Source: JAWCQZ01 sp038869515 [NCBI: Halobacteria archaeon] (lineage in GTDB: Archaea; Halobacteriota; Syntropharchaeia; JACQPP01). From it: 64,000 nt of DNA. The translations under genes were made by a program, and so were the position numbers. Below, in pieces: positions 47,022-55,200 of the stretch. The notes under the pieces are model-generated. The model did not search any database, was not told where the DNA came from, and worked only from the letters and a program-made list of their open reading frames with translations. The first letter of the stretch is position 1, and every line of letters begins with the position of its first letter. Where the stretch lies: the NCBI GenBank assembly GCA_038869515.1, contig JAWCQZ010000006.1:14112-78111 (forward strand). Direction: 5' to 3'.

Positions 47022-48878
47022 TCACGACCCGCCCGGGTAGTTCGGGTTGTTGACCTTCTCCGGCCTCTTCGCCGCGGGCGCCACCGGCGCCGAGGAGTCG
47101 ACGCCGGCGCATTCGCCGGCCCCGATGTCGGCGGTGCTGAAGGAGGCGAGAGCCCCGTAGTCGGTGTAGAATTCGGCGCTCTCCGCGAACTTCGGCACGC
47201 TCTCGAACTGCTCGAGGAACTGCTTCATGGTGCCGTGGGGGTTGCCGGTGCCCTTCATGCCTTCCTGGTTGTATCTCTCGACGAATTGGTTAAAGGTTTC
47301 CCCGCTTTTCCGCTTCCGCTTGTAGAGCTCCAGCAGGCCACGAATCGCCTCGGGGACCCGCTTCGCCGGGAGGCGGATGACCACCTTCCCGTACTCGACG
47401 GGACCGTGGCCCGCGTCGCCGCCGAGGTGGAACATGTAGTGGGGGACCTCGCGGCCGTCGATGTTCCGCGACGCGCCGTAGAGGCCGATGCTGGCGATGG
47501 TGTGCTGGCCGCAGCCGTTGAAGCAGCCGCTGATTTTCACCGAGAGGGGCCCGAGGTCGTCGAATTCCGGACTGTTGAGCATCTCGGTGACGACGCGGCC
47601 GACGCCCTTCGAGGAGGTGATGGCGAGGTTGCAGGTGTCCGCCCCGGGGCAGACCGTGACGTCCTGCACCCGGTCCGCCCCGGCGAGGGCGAGTCCGGCC
47701 GCATAGAGGTCGCGGTAGAGCGGCTCGACGTCCCTCTCCCGGACCCAACGGAGGAGGACGTTCTGGAGGATGGTGGTGCGGGAGTAGACGCCGTATCTGC
47801 GGAGGATGGCGGCGAGGGCGCGCGTCTGCTTCGGGGTGAGGTCGCCGAGGATGGTCCGGACGGTGACCGCGACGTACCCCTTCTGCTTCTGGGGGACGAC
47901 GTTGGTCTTGCGCCACCTCCGGTAGTTCTCCGTCGGCTGGAATCCCTCCCCATCCACCGGGGGCGCGTCGAGCGGTTTCGGGTTTTCGGGGGGCGACTCC
48001 AGGTTCCGGATTCGGCGGTCGGGCAACTCCTTCAGCCGATCGTACTCCTTCTGCCAGAGTTTGCGGAACCCCTCGATGCCCAGCTTCTCCACGAGAAACT
48101 TGATGCGGGCGCGGTTCCGGTTCTTCCGGTCGAGGTGGGTGTCGAAGTGGAACTGGTAGGCGGCGACCACCGCCTCCCAGGCCGCGAGGGTGAGCTCGGC
48201 AGGGATGAAGTCGGAGAGGAGCTCCGCCTTCTTGGCGTGGGTGGAGAGCCCGCCCCCGACGTAGACCTTGAACCCCCGCTCCTCCTTCCCGTTCCGCTTC
48301 CGGACCACCGGAATCGCCCCGATGTCGTGGATGCCGGTGACTGCCCGGTCGCTCTCGCAGCAGGAGAAGGCGATTTTGAACTTCCGGGGGAGGTCCTCGT
48401 TCAGTTTCCGCCGCAGGAAGTGGAGGGTGACCGCTCGGGAGTAGGGCCAGGGGTCGAAGGGCTCGTCTTTGCAAATCCCCGCCCACGGGTCGCAGGTCAC
48501 GTTCCGGACGGTGTTCCCGCACGCCTCCCGGGTGGTGAGCCCGACGGCGGCGAGCCTCCGCATCATCTCGGGGGCGCTGTCCAGCTGGACGAAGTGCAAC
48601 TGGACGTTCTGGCGGGTGGTGATGTGGACCTTCCCGTGGGCGTGCTTCTCGGCGAGGTCGGCCATCGTCTCCCACTGCTCCGGCGTGACCGTGCCGCCCT
48701 GGGGGAGTTTGATGCGCATCATGTGGCCCGCCTCCTCCTCCTGCCCCCGCTGGCCGTAGGTCCCCTGGAGGAGCCGCCGGAACCGCAACTCGTCGCGGGT
48801 GATCTCCCCCTTGTGGAACTTCCTGATTTCGCCCTCCACCCACTCGATCTCCTTCGCGTCGGTCAGCGCGCTCGCCAT
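47022..48878 (-). CDS. Ferredoxin-type sulfite/nitrite reductase (siroheme)
   Basis: This 618-residue protein has the assimilatory NIR/SIR two-fold repeat. It has YGQRGQEEEAGHMMRIKLPQG and THAKKAELLSDFIPAE-type substrate loops, and the siroheme and [4Fe-4S] ligands TVCPGADTCNLAITSSKG (C-x5-C) and KISGCFNGCGQH (C-x3-C). It reduces sulfite to sulfide or nitrite to ammonia with ferredoxin; the sequence does not decide which. The last 60 residues (GAGECAGVDSS, KRPEKVNNPNYPGGS) are a poorly ordered tail. A CCTTTAAGT TATA box lies 27 bases upstream. Confidence 0.92.
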   Translation of the reverse strand: MASALTDAKEIEWVEGEIRKFHKGEITRDELRFRRLLQGTYGQRGQEEEAGHMMRIKLPQGGTVTPEQWETMADLAEKHAHGKVHITTRQNVQLHFVQLDSAPEMMRRLAAVGLTTREACGNTVRNVTCDPWAGICKDEPFDPWPYSRAVTLHFLRRKLNEDLPRKFKIAFSCCESDRAVTGIHDIGAIPVVRKRNGKEERGFKVYVGGGLSTHAKKAELLSDFIPAELTLAAWEAVVAAYQFHFDTHLDRKNRNRARIKFLVEKLGIEGFRKLWQKEYDRLKELPDRRIRNLESPPENPKPLDAPPVDGEGFQPTENYRRWRKTNVVPQKQKGYVAVTVRTILGDLTPKQTRALAAILRRYGVYSRTTILQNVLLRWVRERDVEPLYRDLYAAGLALAGADRVQDVTVCPGADTCNLAITSSKGVGRVVTEMLNSPEFDDLGPLSVKISGCFNGCGQHTIASIGLYGASRNIDGREVPHYMFHLGGDAGHGPVEYGKVVIRLPAKRVPEAIRGLLELYKRKRKSGETFNQFVERYNQEGMKGTGNPHGTMKQFLEQFESVPKFAESAEFYTDYGALASFSTADIGAGECAGVDSSAPVAPAAKRPEKVNNPNYPGGS

Positions 48879-48900
48879 CGTGGGGATGGTTCACCTTCCC

Positions 48901-48927
48901 ACTTAAAGGTCACCAGTTTTAATAAAC
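48901..48927. promoter_or_regulatory. Divergent promoters of reductase and thiolase
   Basis: ACTTAAAGG at 48901-48909 reads as a TATA box for the minus-strand reductase (27 bases to its ATG). TTTTAATAAAC at 48917-48927 serves the plus-strand thiolase, whose ATG also has a purine-rich AGGGAGGGG just before it, so that message may use a leader. Confidence 0.6.
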
Positions 48928-48949
48928 ATGCGAACTCCCCAGGGAGGGG

Positions 48950-50116
48950 ATGGTCGGAAAGCCCCCCGCCGCCATCATCGGCGCGGGTTGCACCCGGTTC
49001 GGCGACCGCCTCGACGCGGGGCTGAAGGAGCTCTTCGTCGAGGCGTGGCGCGAGGCCGCGGCCTCCGTGGAGAGGGGGTTCGACCCGAAGCGGGTGAAGG
49101 AGGCGTTCATCGGCTCGATGGGCTCCTCGGGCCACCAGATCGGAAACCTCGCCGGCGGGCTCGTGGAGCAGGTCGGACTCCGGGGCATCCCCGCGGTCCG
49201 GGTGGAGAACGCCTGCGCCTCGGGCTCCTGGGCCTTCCGCCTCGGCCTCCGGGCCATAGCCGACGGCGCCGACCTCGTCCTCGTCGGCGGGGTGGAGAAG
49301 ATGCGGGAGGTCACCGGCTGGGAGTCGCGGCGGTGGCTCGGGGTCGGGGGCGACACCGACAACGAGCGGTGGCACGGCCTCACCTTCCCCGGGGTCTTCG
49401 CCCTCATGGCCCGCCGCCACATGGAGGAGTTCGGGACGAAGCGCGAGCACTTCGCGGCGGTGGCGGTCAAGAACCACTCGAACGGGGCGGAGAACCCAAA
49501 GGCGGCGCTCCGGAACCGCGTGGCGCTGGAGGAGGCGGTCAAGGCCCCGATGGTCGCCGCGCCCCTCGGGCTCTACGACTGCTGCCCCGCCGCCGACGGA
49601 GCCGCCGCGCTCCTGCTCTGCCGCGCCGAAGACGCAAAAAAATACACCGACACCCCGGTCTACGTGGCGGGCCACGGGGCGGCCACCGACACCCTGGGGG
49701 TCGTGGACCGGAAGTCCCTCACCACCCTCGACGCCACGGTCGCCGCCTCCCGGGAGGCCTACCGGCAGGCCGGGGTCGGGCCGAAGGACCTCCACCTGGC
49801 CGAGGTCCACGACTGCTTCACCCCGACCGAAATCGTCGCTTGCGAGGACCTCGGCTTCTGCGAGAAAGGGAAGGGGGGCCCCTGGGTCGCCTCGGGCGCC
49901 TCGGGGCTCGACGGCGACCTGCCGGTGAACGCCAGCGGCGGCCTCAAGGCGAAGGGCCACCCCATCGGGGCGACCGGCGTCGGCCAGCTCTGCGAGGTGT
50001 GGACCCAGCTCCGGGGCGCGGCGGGGAAGCGGCAGGTGAGGGGGGCCGAGGTCGGATTGACCCACAACATGGGGGGGTTCGGGGTCGCCTGCGCGGTGAC
50101 GGTGCTCCGGACGTAG
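48950..50116 (+). CDS. Thiolase (acetyl-CoA acetyltransferase, SCP-x type)
   Basis: This 388-residue protein carries the acylated Cys in ENACASGSWAF, His in EVHDCFTPTEI and the second active-site block NASGGLKAKGHPIGATGVGQL. It belongs to the archaeal thiolase group that in many euryarchaeota works in a complex with HMG-CoA synthase and a DUF35 protein for mevalonate synthesis. No DUF35 or HMG-CoA synthase is next to it here, so a beta-oxidation role is also possible, in keeping with the acyl-CoA dehydrogenase at 13718-14959. Confidence 0.88.
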   Translation: MVGKPPAAIIGAGCTRFGDRLDAGLKELFVEAWREAAASVERGFDPKRVKEAFIGSMGSSGHQIGNLAGGLVEQVGLRGIPAVRVENACASGSWAFRLGLRAIADGADLVLVGGVEKMREVTGWESRRWLGVGGDTDNERWHGLTFPGVFALMARRHMEEFGTKREHFAAVAVKNHSNGAENPKAALRNRVALEEAVKAPMVAAPLGLYDCCPAADGAAALLLCRAEDAKKYTDTPVYVAGHGAATDTLGVVDRKSLTTLDATVAASREAYRQAGVGPKDLHLAEVHDCFTPTEIVACEDLGFCEKGKGGPWVASGASGLDGDLPVNASGGLKAKGHPIGATGVGQLCEVWTQLRGAAGKRQVRGAEVGLTHNMGGFGVACAVTVLRT

Positions 50117-50151
50117 GAAAGATTCAAAACCCCTCCCTCGAAACCGGGCCC

Positions 50152-51153
50152 ATGGGCAAGGTCCGCGTCGGCGTGAACGGCTTCGGCCGCATCGGCCGCA
50201 ACTTCCTCCGGGCAAGCCTAGGGCGGAACCTTGAGTTCGTCGCGGTGAACGACCTCACCGACGCGAAGACGCTCGCCCACCTCCTGAAGTGGGATTCGGT
50301 CCACGGGCCCCTGGGGAAGCCGGTCCAGGCGACCGGCAGGGGATTCACCGTGGACGGCCAGGAGGTCCGGGTCCTCGCCGAGAAGGAGCCGGCGAAACTG
50401 CCGTGGGGAGAGCTCGGGGTGGACGTGGTGGTCGAGTCGACGGGGCGGTTCACCGACCGGGAGCCTGCGGCCCTCCACCTGAAGGGCGGGGCGAAGAAGG
50501 TGGTCATCTCCGCGCCGTCGAAGAACGCCGACGCGACGCTGGTGATGGGCGTGAACGAAAAGGCCTACGACCCGGCCAAGCACTCCGTGGTGTCGAACGC
50601 CTCCTGCACGACCAACTGCCTCGCGCCGGTCGCCCACGTGCTGCACTCGAAGTTCAAAATCCAGCGGGGGTTCATGACCACCGTCCACTCCTACACCAAC
50701 GACCAGTCCATCCTCGACCTCCAGCACAAGGACCTCCGGCGCGCGCGGGCAGCCGCGGTCTCCATCATCCCCTCCACCACGGGCGCCGCCTCCGCCCTCC
50801 ACCTGGTCCTCCCGGACCTCAAGGGCAAGATGGACGGCATCGCGCTCCGCGTCCCGACGCCCAACGTCTCGATGATCGACCTGAACGCGGTCCTCGAGAA
50901 ACCCGCCACAAAGGAGGAGGTCAACGCCGCCCTCAAGGAGGCGGCCAGGGGGCCCCTGAAGGGAATCCTCGACTACACCGACGAGCCCCTGGTCAGCGTG
51001 GACTTCAACGACAACCCCCACTCCGCCATCGTGGACGGCCCCTCCACGAACGCCATCGGGAACCTCGCCAAGGTCTTCGCCTGGTACGACAACGAGTGGG
51101 GATACTCCAACCGGCTGGTGGACCTGGTGGAGTTCATCGGCAAGAAACTGTGA
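50152..51153 (+). CDS. gap: Glyceraldehyde-3-phosphate dehydrogenase, bacterial type
   Basis: This 333-residue protein has VGVNGFGRIGRNFLRA, Asp34 in VNDLTD (favouring NAD), and the catalytic SNASCTTNCLAP with Cys152, MTTVHSYTNDQ and WYDNEWGYSNRL. These are landmarks of the classical bacterial/eukaryotic enzyme, whereas most archaea use a different GAPDH type with little sequence identity. It interconverts glyceraldehyde 3-phosphate and 1,3-bisphosphoglycerate. The pgk gene follows 32 bases later, so the two are one transcription unit. Confidence 0.95.
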   Translation: MGKVRVGVNGFGRIGRNFLRASLGRNLEFVAVNDLTDAKTLAHLLKWDSVHGPLGKPVQATGRGFTVDGQEVRVLAEKEPAKLPWGELGVDVVVESTGRFTDREPAALHLKGGAKKVVISAPSKNADATLVMGVNEKAYDPAKHSVVSNASCTTNCLAPVAHVLHSKFKIQRGFMTTVHSYTNDQSILDLQHKDLRRARAAAVSIIPSTTGAASALHLVLPDLKGKMDGIALRVPTPNVSMIDLNAVLEKPATKEEVNAALKEAARGPLKGILDYTDEPLVSVDFNDNPHSAIVDGPSTNAIGNLAKVFAWYDNEWGYSNRLVDLVEFIGKKL

Positions 51154-51185
51154 GGGTTTTTCCCTCCCCCCGGTCCCTCTGACCC

Positions 51186-52361
51186 ATGCCCCCGAACGGT
51201 CCCTTCCCCTACCGCACCCTCGACTCGGTGGAGTGGAAGGGCAAGCGGCTCCTCGTCCGCATCGACATCAACTCCCCCGTGGAGGAGGGGAAGGCCCGCA
51301 TGTCCCGCCGCATCCAGGAGCACGCCCGGACCCTGCAGGAGTTCTCCAAGGCGAAGGCGAAGACGGTCCTGCTCGCCCACCAGGGGCGGCCCGGGGACGA
51401 CGACTTCACCACCCTGGAACAGCACGCCCGGCTCCTCTCCGAGGCCTCGGGGCTCCCCGTGGGCTACGTGAACGACGTCATCGGCGAGCGGGCCAAGGAG
51501 TCCATCGGGAAGATGAAGCCGGGGGATGTCCTCCTCCTCGAGAACGTGCGGACGGTGCCCGGGGAGACCGACGCCCGGACCCCCGAGGAGCACGCCCGGG
51601 GGCCCCTGGTCCGCGCCCTCGCCCCCGGGGCCGACCTCTACGTGAACGACGCCTTCCCCACCTCCCACCGGGCCCACGCCTCGGTCGTGGGGTTCTCCGC
51701 GGTCCTCCCCTCGGTGGCGGGGCGCCTGATGGAGCGCGAGCTCCGCTCCCTGGAGAAGGTCCGGCACCCCGAGCGGCCGAGCCTCTTCCTCCTCGGGGGG
51801 GCCAAGCCGGCCGACTCCTTCCGGGTGATGAAGCACCTCGTCAAGGAGAAACTGGTGGACAAGGTCCTCACCTGCGGGGTCGTCGGGAACATCTTCCTCT
51901 GGGCCCGCGCCTTCCAGGGCTCGCAGTTCGAGTCCTTCTACGACGACGCGCAACTGCTCGCCCTCTGGGCCGAGGTCCCGATGGACGTCGCCATCGAGAA
52001 GGAGGGCGAGCGCATCGAGATTCCCGCGGACGACGTGCGGGCGGAGCACCGGGCGTGGGACATCGGGGAGAAAACCATCGCCCGCTACAAGGAGGAGATC
52101 ACCCGCGCCCGGACCATCGTGGTCAGCGGGCCCGCCGGCAAGTACGAGGCCCCCGCCTTCTCCAAGGGGACCAAGGAGCTCTTCCGGGCCGTGGCGCGCT
52201 CCTCCGCCTACTCGGTGGTCGGGGGCGGAGACTCGGTGACCGCCCTCGAGTCGCTCGGCCTCTCGGTGGAGTCCTTCTCCTACGTCAGCCTCGGGGGCCA
52301 CGCGCTGCTCGACTTCCTGACCGGGGCCAAACTGCCCGGGGTCGAAATCCTCCGGGCATGA
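51186..52361 (+). CDS. pgk: Phosphoglycerate kinase
   Basis: This 391-residue protein carries LLVRIDINSPV, AHQGRPGDDDF, LLLENVRTVPGE, YVNDAFPTSHRAHAS and the C-terminal YSVVGGGDSVTALESLG, in the divergent archaeal version. It transfers phosphate between 1,3-bisphosphoglycerate and ADP in glycolysis or the reverse. The stop overlaps the ATG of the next gene by four bases. Confidence 0.94.
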   Translation: MPPNGPFPYRTLDSVEWKGKRLLVRIDINSPVEEGKARMSRRIQEHARTLQEFSKAKAKTVLLAHQGRPGDDDFTTLEQHARLLSEASGLPVGYVNDVIGERAKESIGKMKPGDVLLLENVRTVPGETDARTPEEHARGPLVRALAPGADLYVNDAFPTSHRAHASVVGFSAVLPSVAGRLMERELRSLEKVRHPERPSLFLLGGAKPADSFRVMKHLVKEKLVDKVLTCGVVGNIFLWARAFQGSQFESFYDDAQLLALWAEVPMDVAIEKEGERIEIPADDVRAEHRAWDIGEKTIARYKEEITRARTIVVSGPAGKYEAPAFSKGTKELFRAVARSSAYSVVGGGDSVTALESLGLSVESFSYVSLGGHALLDFLTGAKLPGVEILRA

Positions 52362-53332
52362 CCTCCGACAAGGCGCGCGACCGCAAGAAGAAGACCTACG
52401 CCCTCGTCATGTTCGCGGTCATGTTCATGGGGATTTTCGTGGTCGCGGGGGTCGCCGGGCTCGAGGGGGTCATCCGCGCCATCACCGGGGGCAACCAGAG
52501 CGGCCCCCCGCTCGGCTCGGCTCCGACTCCGACCCCCGCCCCGCCGCCCCTCTTCCGGCGGAACCTCACCTCCTTCGCCGACGCCCTCTCCCTGACCCCG
52601 TCGGGCGCGGCGCGGGTCTCCTTCACCAGCGACCGGGGGCTCTTCGGGAGCGATTTCGGGGCCTTCGTCGGCCAGCGCCACACCGCCTGGACCCAAATCT
52701 ACGGGAGCCCCGTCTCGGCTGAGGTGCGCATCCTCCTCCCGCCCGAGGGGCTCCCCCTCTGGCTCCACGGCCTCTCGGGACCCGCCCCCCGGCCCCCGCC
52801 CGCCTTCACCTACAGGAACGCCACCCTCATCGAGTTCTTCCCGGGGCAGCAGCCCTGGCTCGGCATCGCCACCAACCTCCAGCCCCTCGTGGCCGGGGTC
52901 CGCCTCCCGGGGCCCCCCGCGCCCCCCTACATCGCCGGGCTCGACCCGGTCCTCGACGTCCTCGAGAACGGCTCCCGGGGGAGCGCCCTCGACCGCTTCG
53001 GCGACCTCGCCCGCCGCCTGCCCCCGGAGGCGCGCTTCGCCGGGGCTGCGGCCTCGCCCATCCAGGGGTGGGACAACCGCTCGGTATTCGGGGTCGTTTC
53101 CGAAGGGAACGAGAGCTACCGGCTCCAGGCCTACCTGGCGGGGGGTTCGCCCAACGAGGCGGGCCTCGAGGCCCTCCGGGCGAACGCCACGGCCGCCGGA
53201 ACCGGGCTCCTCTGGGGCCGGGAGGCGGGAGCCGCGGGCGGGGAAGAGGTGGTCCGGATCGAGGCGCGGGGGAACTGGAGCCAGGTGCGCGCCGTCCTCT
53301 CCTCCGGCGGGTTCCTCCTGCCGGGCGAGTGA
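52358..53332 (+). CDS. Membrane-anchored exported protein, unknown function
   Basis: The protein has 324 residues. A charged start (MTSDKARDRKKK) precedes one helix (ALVMFAVMFMGIFVVAGVAG), followed by a Pro/Thr linker (TPTPAPPP) and an external domain with several sequons (NLTSF, NATLIEF, NRSVF, NESY). It contains no enzyme motif I know. Its start overlaps pgk, so it is probably expressed with the glycolytic pair, though a functional link is not evident. DNA polymerase D small subunit begins 59 bases after its stop. Confidence 0.65.
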   Translation: MTSDKARDRKKKTYALVMFAVMFMGIFVVAGVAGLEGVIRAITGGNQSGPPLGSAPTPTPAPPPLFRRNLTSFADALSLTPSGAARVSFTSDRGLFGSDFGAFVGQRHTAWTQIYGSPVSAEVRILLPPEGLPLWLHGLSGPAPRPPPAFTYRNATLIEFFPGQQPWLGIATNLQPLVAGVRLPGPPAPPYIAGLDPVLDVLENGSRGSALDRFGDLARRLPPEARFAGAAASPIQGWDNRSVFGVVSEGNESYRLQAYLAGGSPNEAGLEALRANATAAGTGLLWGREAGAAGGEEVVRIEARGNWSQVRAVLSSGGFLLPGE

Positions 53333-53391
53333 GGAGCGTTTCTTTCGGCCCGCCCGCAAACTCTTTCAATCGGGCTCCTTGTTCCCGGGAT

Positions 53392-54789
53392 ATGGACCCC
53401 TTCCTGGAGCGCGTCCTCTCCCTCGGCTACCAGTTGCACCCCGACGCCCTCGCCCTCCTCCGCTCCATCCCGAGCGAGCAGGCCGCGACCCTCCTGGCCC
53501 GCCTCCCCGAAGTCTGCAGCGACCTGGTGGTGGAGCCGCACCACCTCCGTGAGGCCCTCGGCTCCTCGGAGAGTCCCCGGGAGAACGGCTCTATCCATGT
53601 CCTCAAGGAGGGGGTCGCGGCCGCGGCGCGGCGGGACTTCACCCCCCTCTTCCGCCACCGCCTCGCCCAGCTCGGGGGGCTCCTCCGGTCCCGGGGGGAG
53701 CCGGTGGCCATGGCCGACCTGCCCCGCCGGGAGGGGCAGGAGGTGACGGCCCTCGGGCTGGTCTCCGACATCCGCTCCACCCGCAGGGGGCCCCTCGTGA
53801 CCCTGGAGGACGCCACGGGGCGGGTGAAGGTCTTCCTCCGCTCCGGGCGGGAGGAGAGGCTCCTCGCCGACGAGGTGGTCGCCGTCACCGGCGCCTACCG
53901 CGGCGGCTTCCTCCTGGCGAACTCCGTCCGGTGGCCCGACGTGCCCTACGACCACGCCCCCCGCCGGGGCAAGGGGGTGGCCCTCTTCCTGTCGGACACC
54001 CACTTCGGCAGCCGCGAGTTCCTCGGGAGCGTCTGGGAGCGGTTCGTGGAGTGGCTCAACGCCGGCGAGGGGCTGGCGCCCCAGGTCCGTTACCTCTTCG
54101 TCGCGGGCGACGTGGTGGACGGGGTGGGGGTCTACCCCGGCCAGGAGAAGGAGCTGGAGATCCAGGACGTCCTGAAGCAGTACGAGTTCGCCGCGGCCCA
54201 GATGGACCGGTTCCCGAAGCAGATCCAGGTGGTCCTATCGCCGGGGAACCACGACGCCGTCCCGCTCCCGGAGCCCCAGCCCCGCTTCTCCTCCGAGGTC
54301 ACCTCCCTCTTCCCGGGCCGGGTCGCCTTCGCGGGCAACCCCGCCCTGGTGGAGGCGGGGGGGGTCCGGGTCCTGATGTACCACGGAGTCTCCATCCTCG
54401 ACTACATGAAGGGGCTCGGCCTCTCCCTCGACGCCCCGGAGCAGGTGATGACCGAGATGGTGAAGCGGCGCCACCTCGCGCCGGTCTACGGGGGCGAGGT
54501 CCCCTTCATCCCGCGGGAGGAGGACCTGCACGTGATGGAGGAGGTTCCCGACATCCTCCACACCGGCCACGTCCACACCGTCGGCGTCGGCCGCTACCGG
54601 GGGGTCACCCTCGTCAACTCCGGGGCGTGGCAGGGGCAGACCGAGTTCCAGAAGCGGCACAACCTGGTGCCGGTGCCCGGGGTGGCGACGGCCGTCGATT
54701 TGGAGACGATGAAGCGGCGGCTGCTGCCGTTCGAGGAGGCGTCGCGGGAACTGCTGAAGAAGAGGATGGCGGCGAAGGCTAACTCGTAA
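53392..54789 (+). CDS. polB: DNA polymerase D small subunit DP1 (exonuclease)
   Basis: This 465-residue protein has an OB fold (VTALGLVSDIRSTRRGPLVTLEDATGRVKVFL) followed by the calcineurin-like phosphoesterase: FLSDTHFGS, FVAGDVVDG, LSPGNHDAVP and HTGHVHTVGVG. All the metal-binding residues are present, so its 3'-5' exonuclease should be active. It is part of the euryarchaeal replicative PolD; the large subunit is not in the window. Confidence 0.95.
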   Translation: MDPFLERVLSLGYQLHPDALALLRSIPSEQAATLLARLPEVCSDLVVEPHHLREALGSSESPRENGSIHVLKEGVAAAARRDFTPLFRHRLAQLGGLLRSRGEPVAMADLPRREGQEVTALGLVSDIRSTRRGPLVTLEDATGRVKVFLRSGREERLLADEVVAVTGAYRGGFLLANSVRWPDVPYDHAPRRGKGVALFLSDTHFGSREFLGSVWERFVEWLNAGEGLAPQVRYLFVAGDVVDGVGVYPGQEKELEIQDVLKQYEFAAAQMDRFPKQIQVVLSPGNHDAVPLPEPQPRFSSEVTSLFPGRVAFAGNPALVEAGGVRVLMYHGVSILDYMKGLGLSLDAPEQVMTEMVKRRHLAPVYGGEVPFIPREEDLHVMEEVPDILHTGHVHTVGVGRYRGVTLVNSGAWQGQTEFQKRHNLVPVPGVATAVDLETMKRRLLPFEEASRELLKKRMAAKANS

Positions 54790-54948
54790 GGCCATGCCCC
54801 CGGATTGCTTTCGACCCCCGCTTTCAGAGATTGAGCCCACGCCATCCTTTAGGACAAACTTCTCCGCATTTTAAACCCCCAAGCCCATCAACCCCCGCCT
54901 CCCGGGGTCAGGATGCGATGACACACATTGCTCCTGACGCCCGAGGGG

Positions 54949-55200
54949 ATGGAAGAGTTGCGCCGGGAGAACGAGAGGCTCGAGGAACGGGTCGGACTCC
55001 TCCAGAAAAAAGATCGAGAGCCGCCACCGCCGTCGGCCCCCGGGGCCGCCCGAGGGCCACCCGGGCGCGACCCGGCCGCCCCCGGAACGCGTGGACGAGA
55101 CCCGGACCCGCGCCGCCCGAGAACGCCCGGAGGTCCGGAACCACCCGCGAGTTCTGGAGGTTCGCCCGGTGGCTCCGGAGCAGGGGGGAGGGGGCGTTAG
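54949..55200 (+). CDS. Doubtful small coiled-coil-like frame in an intergenic stretch
   Basis: The gap 54790-55196 holds no sure gene. This frame begins with a plausible helix (MEELRRENERLEERVGLLQKK), then turns into Pro/Gly/Arg-rich low complexity after an A6 run at 55005-55010, where a frame change could join another frame. A TATA-like ATTTTAAACC at 54869-54878 lies upstream. It overlaps the convergent carboxylase stop by four bases. It may be a decayed gene. Confidence 0.22.
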   Translation: MEELRRENERLEERVGLLQKKDREPPPPSAPGAARGPPGRDPAAPGTRGRDPDPRRPRTPGGPEPPASSGGSPGGSGAGGRGR

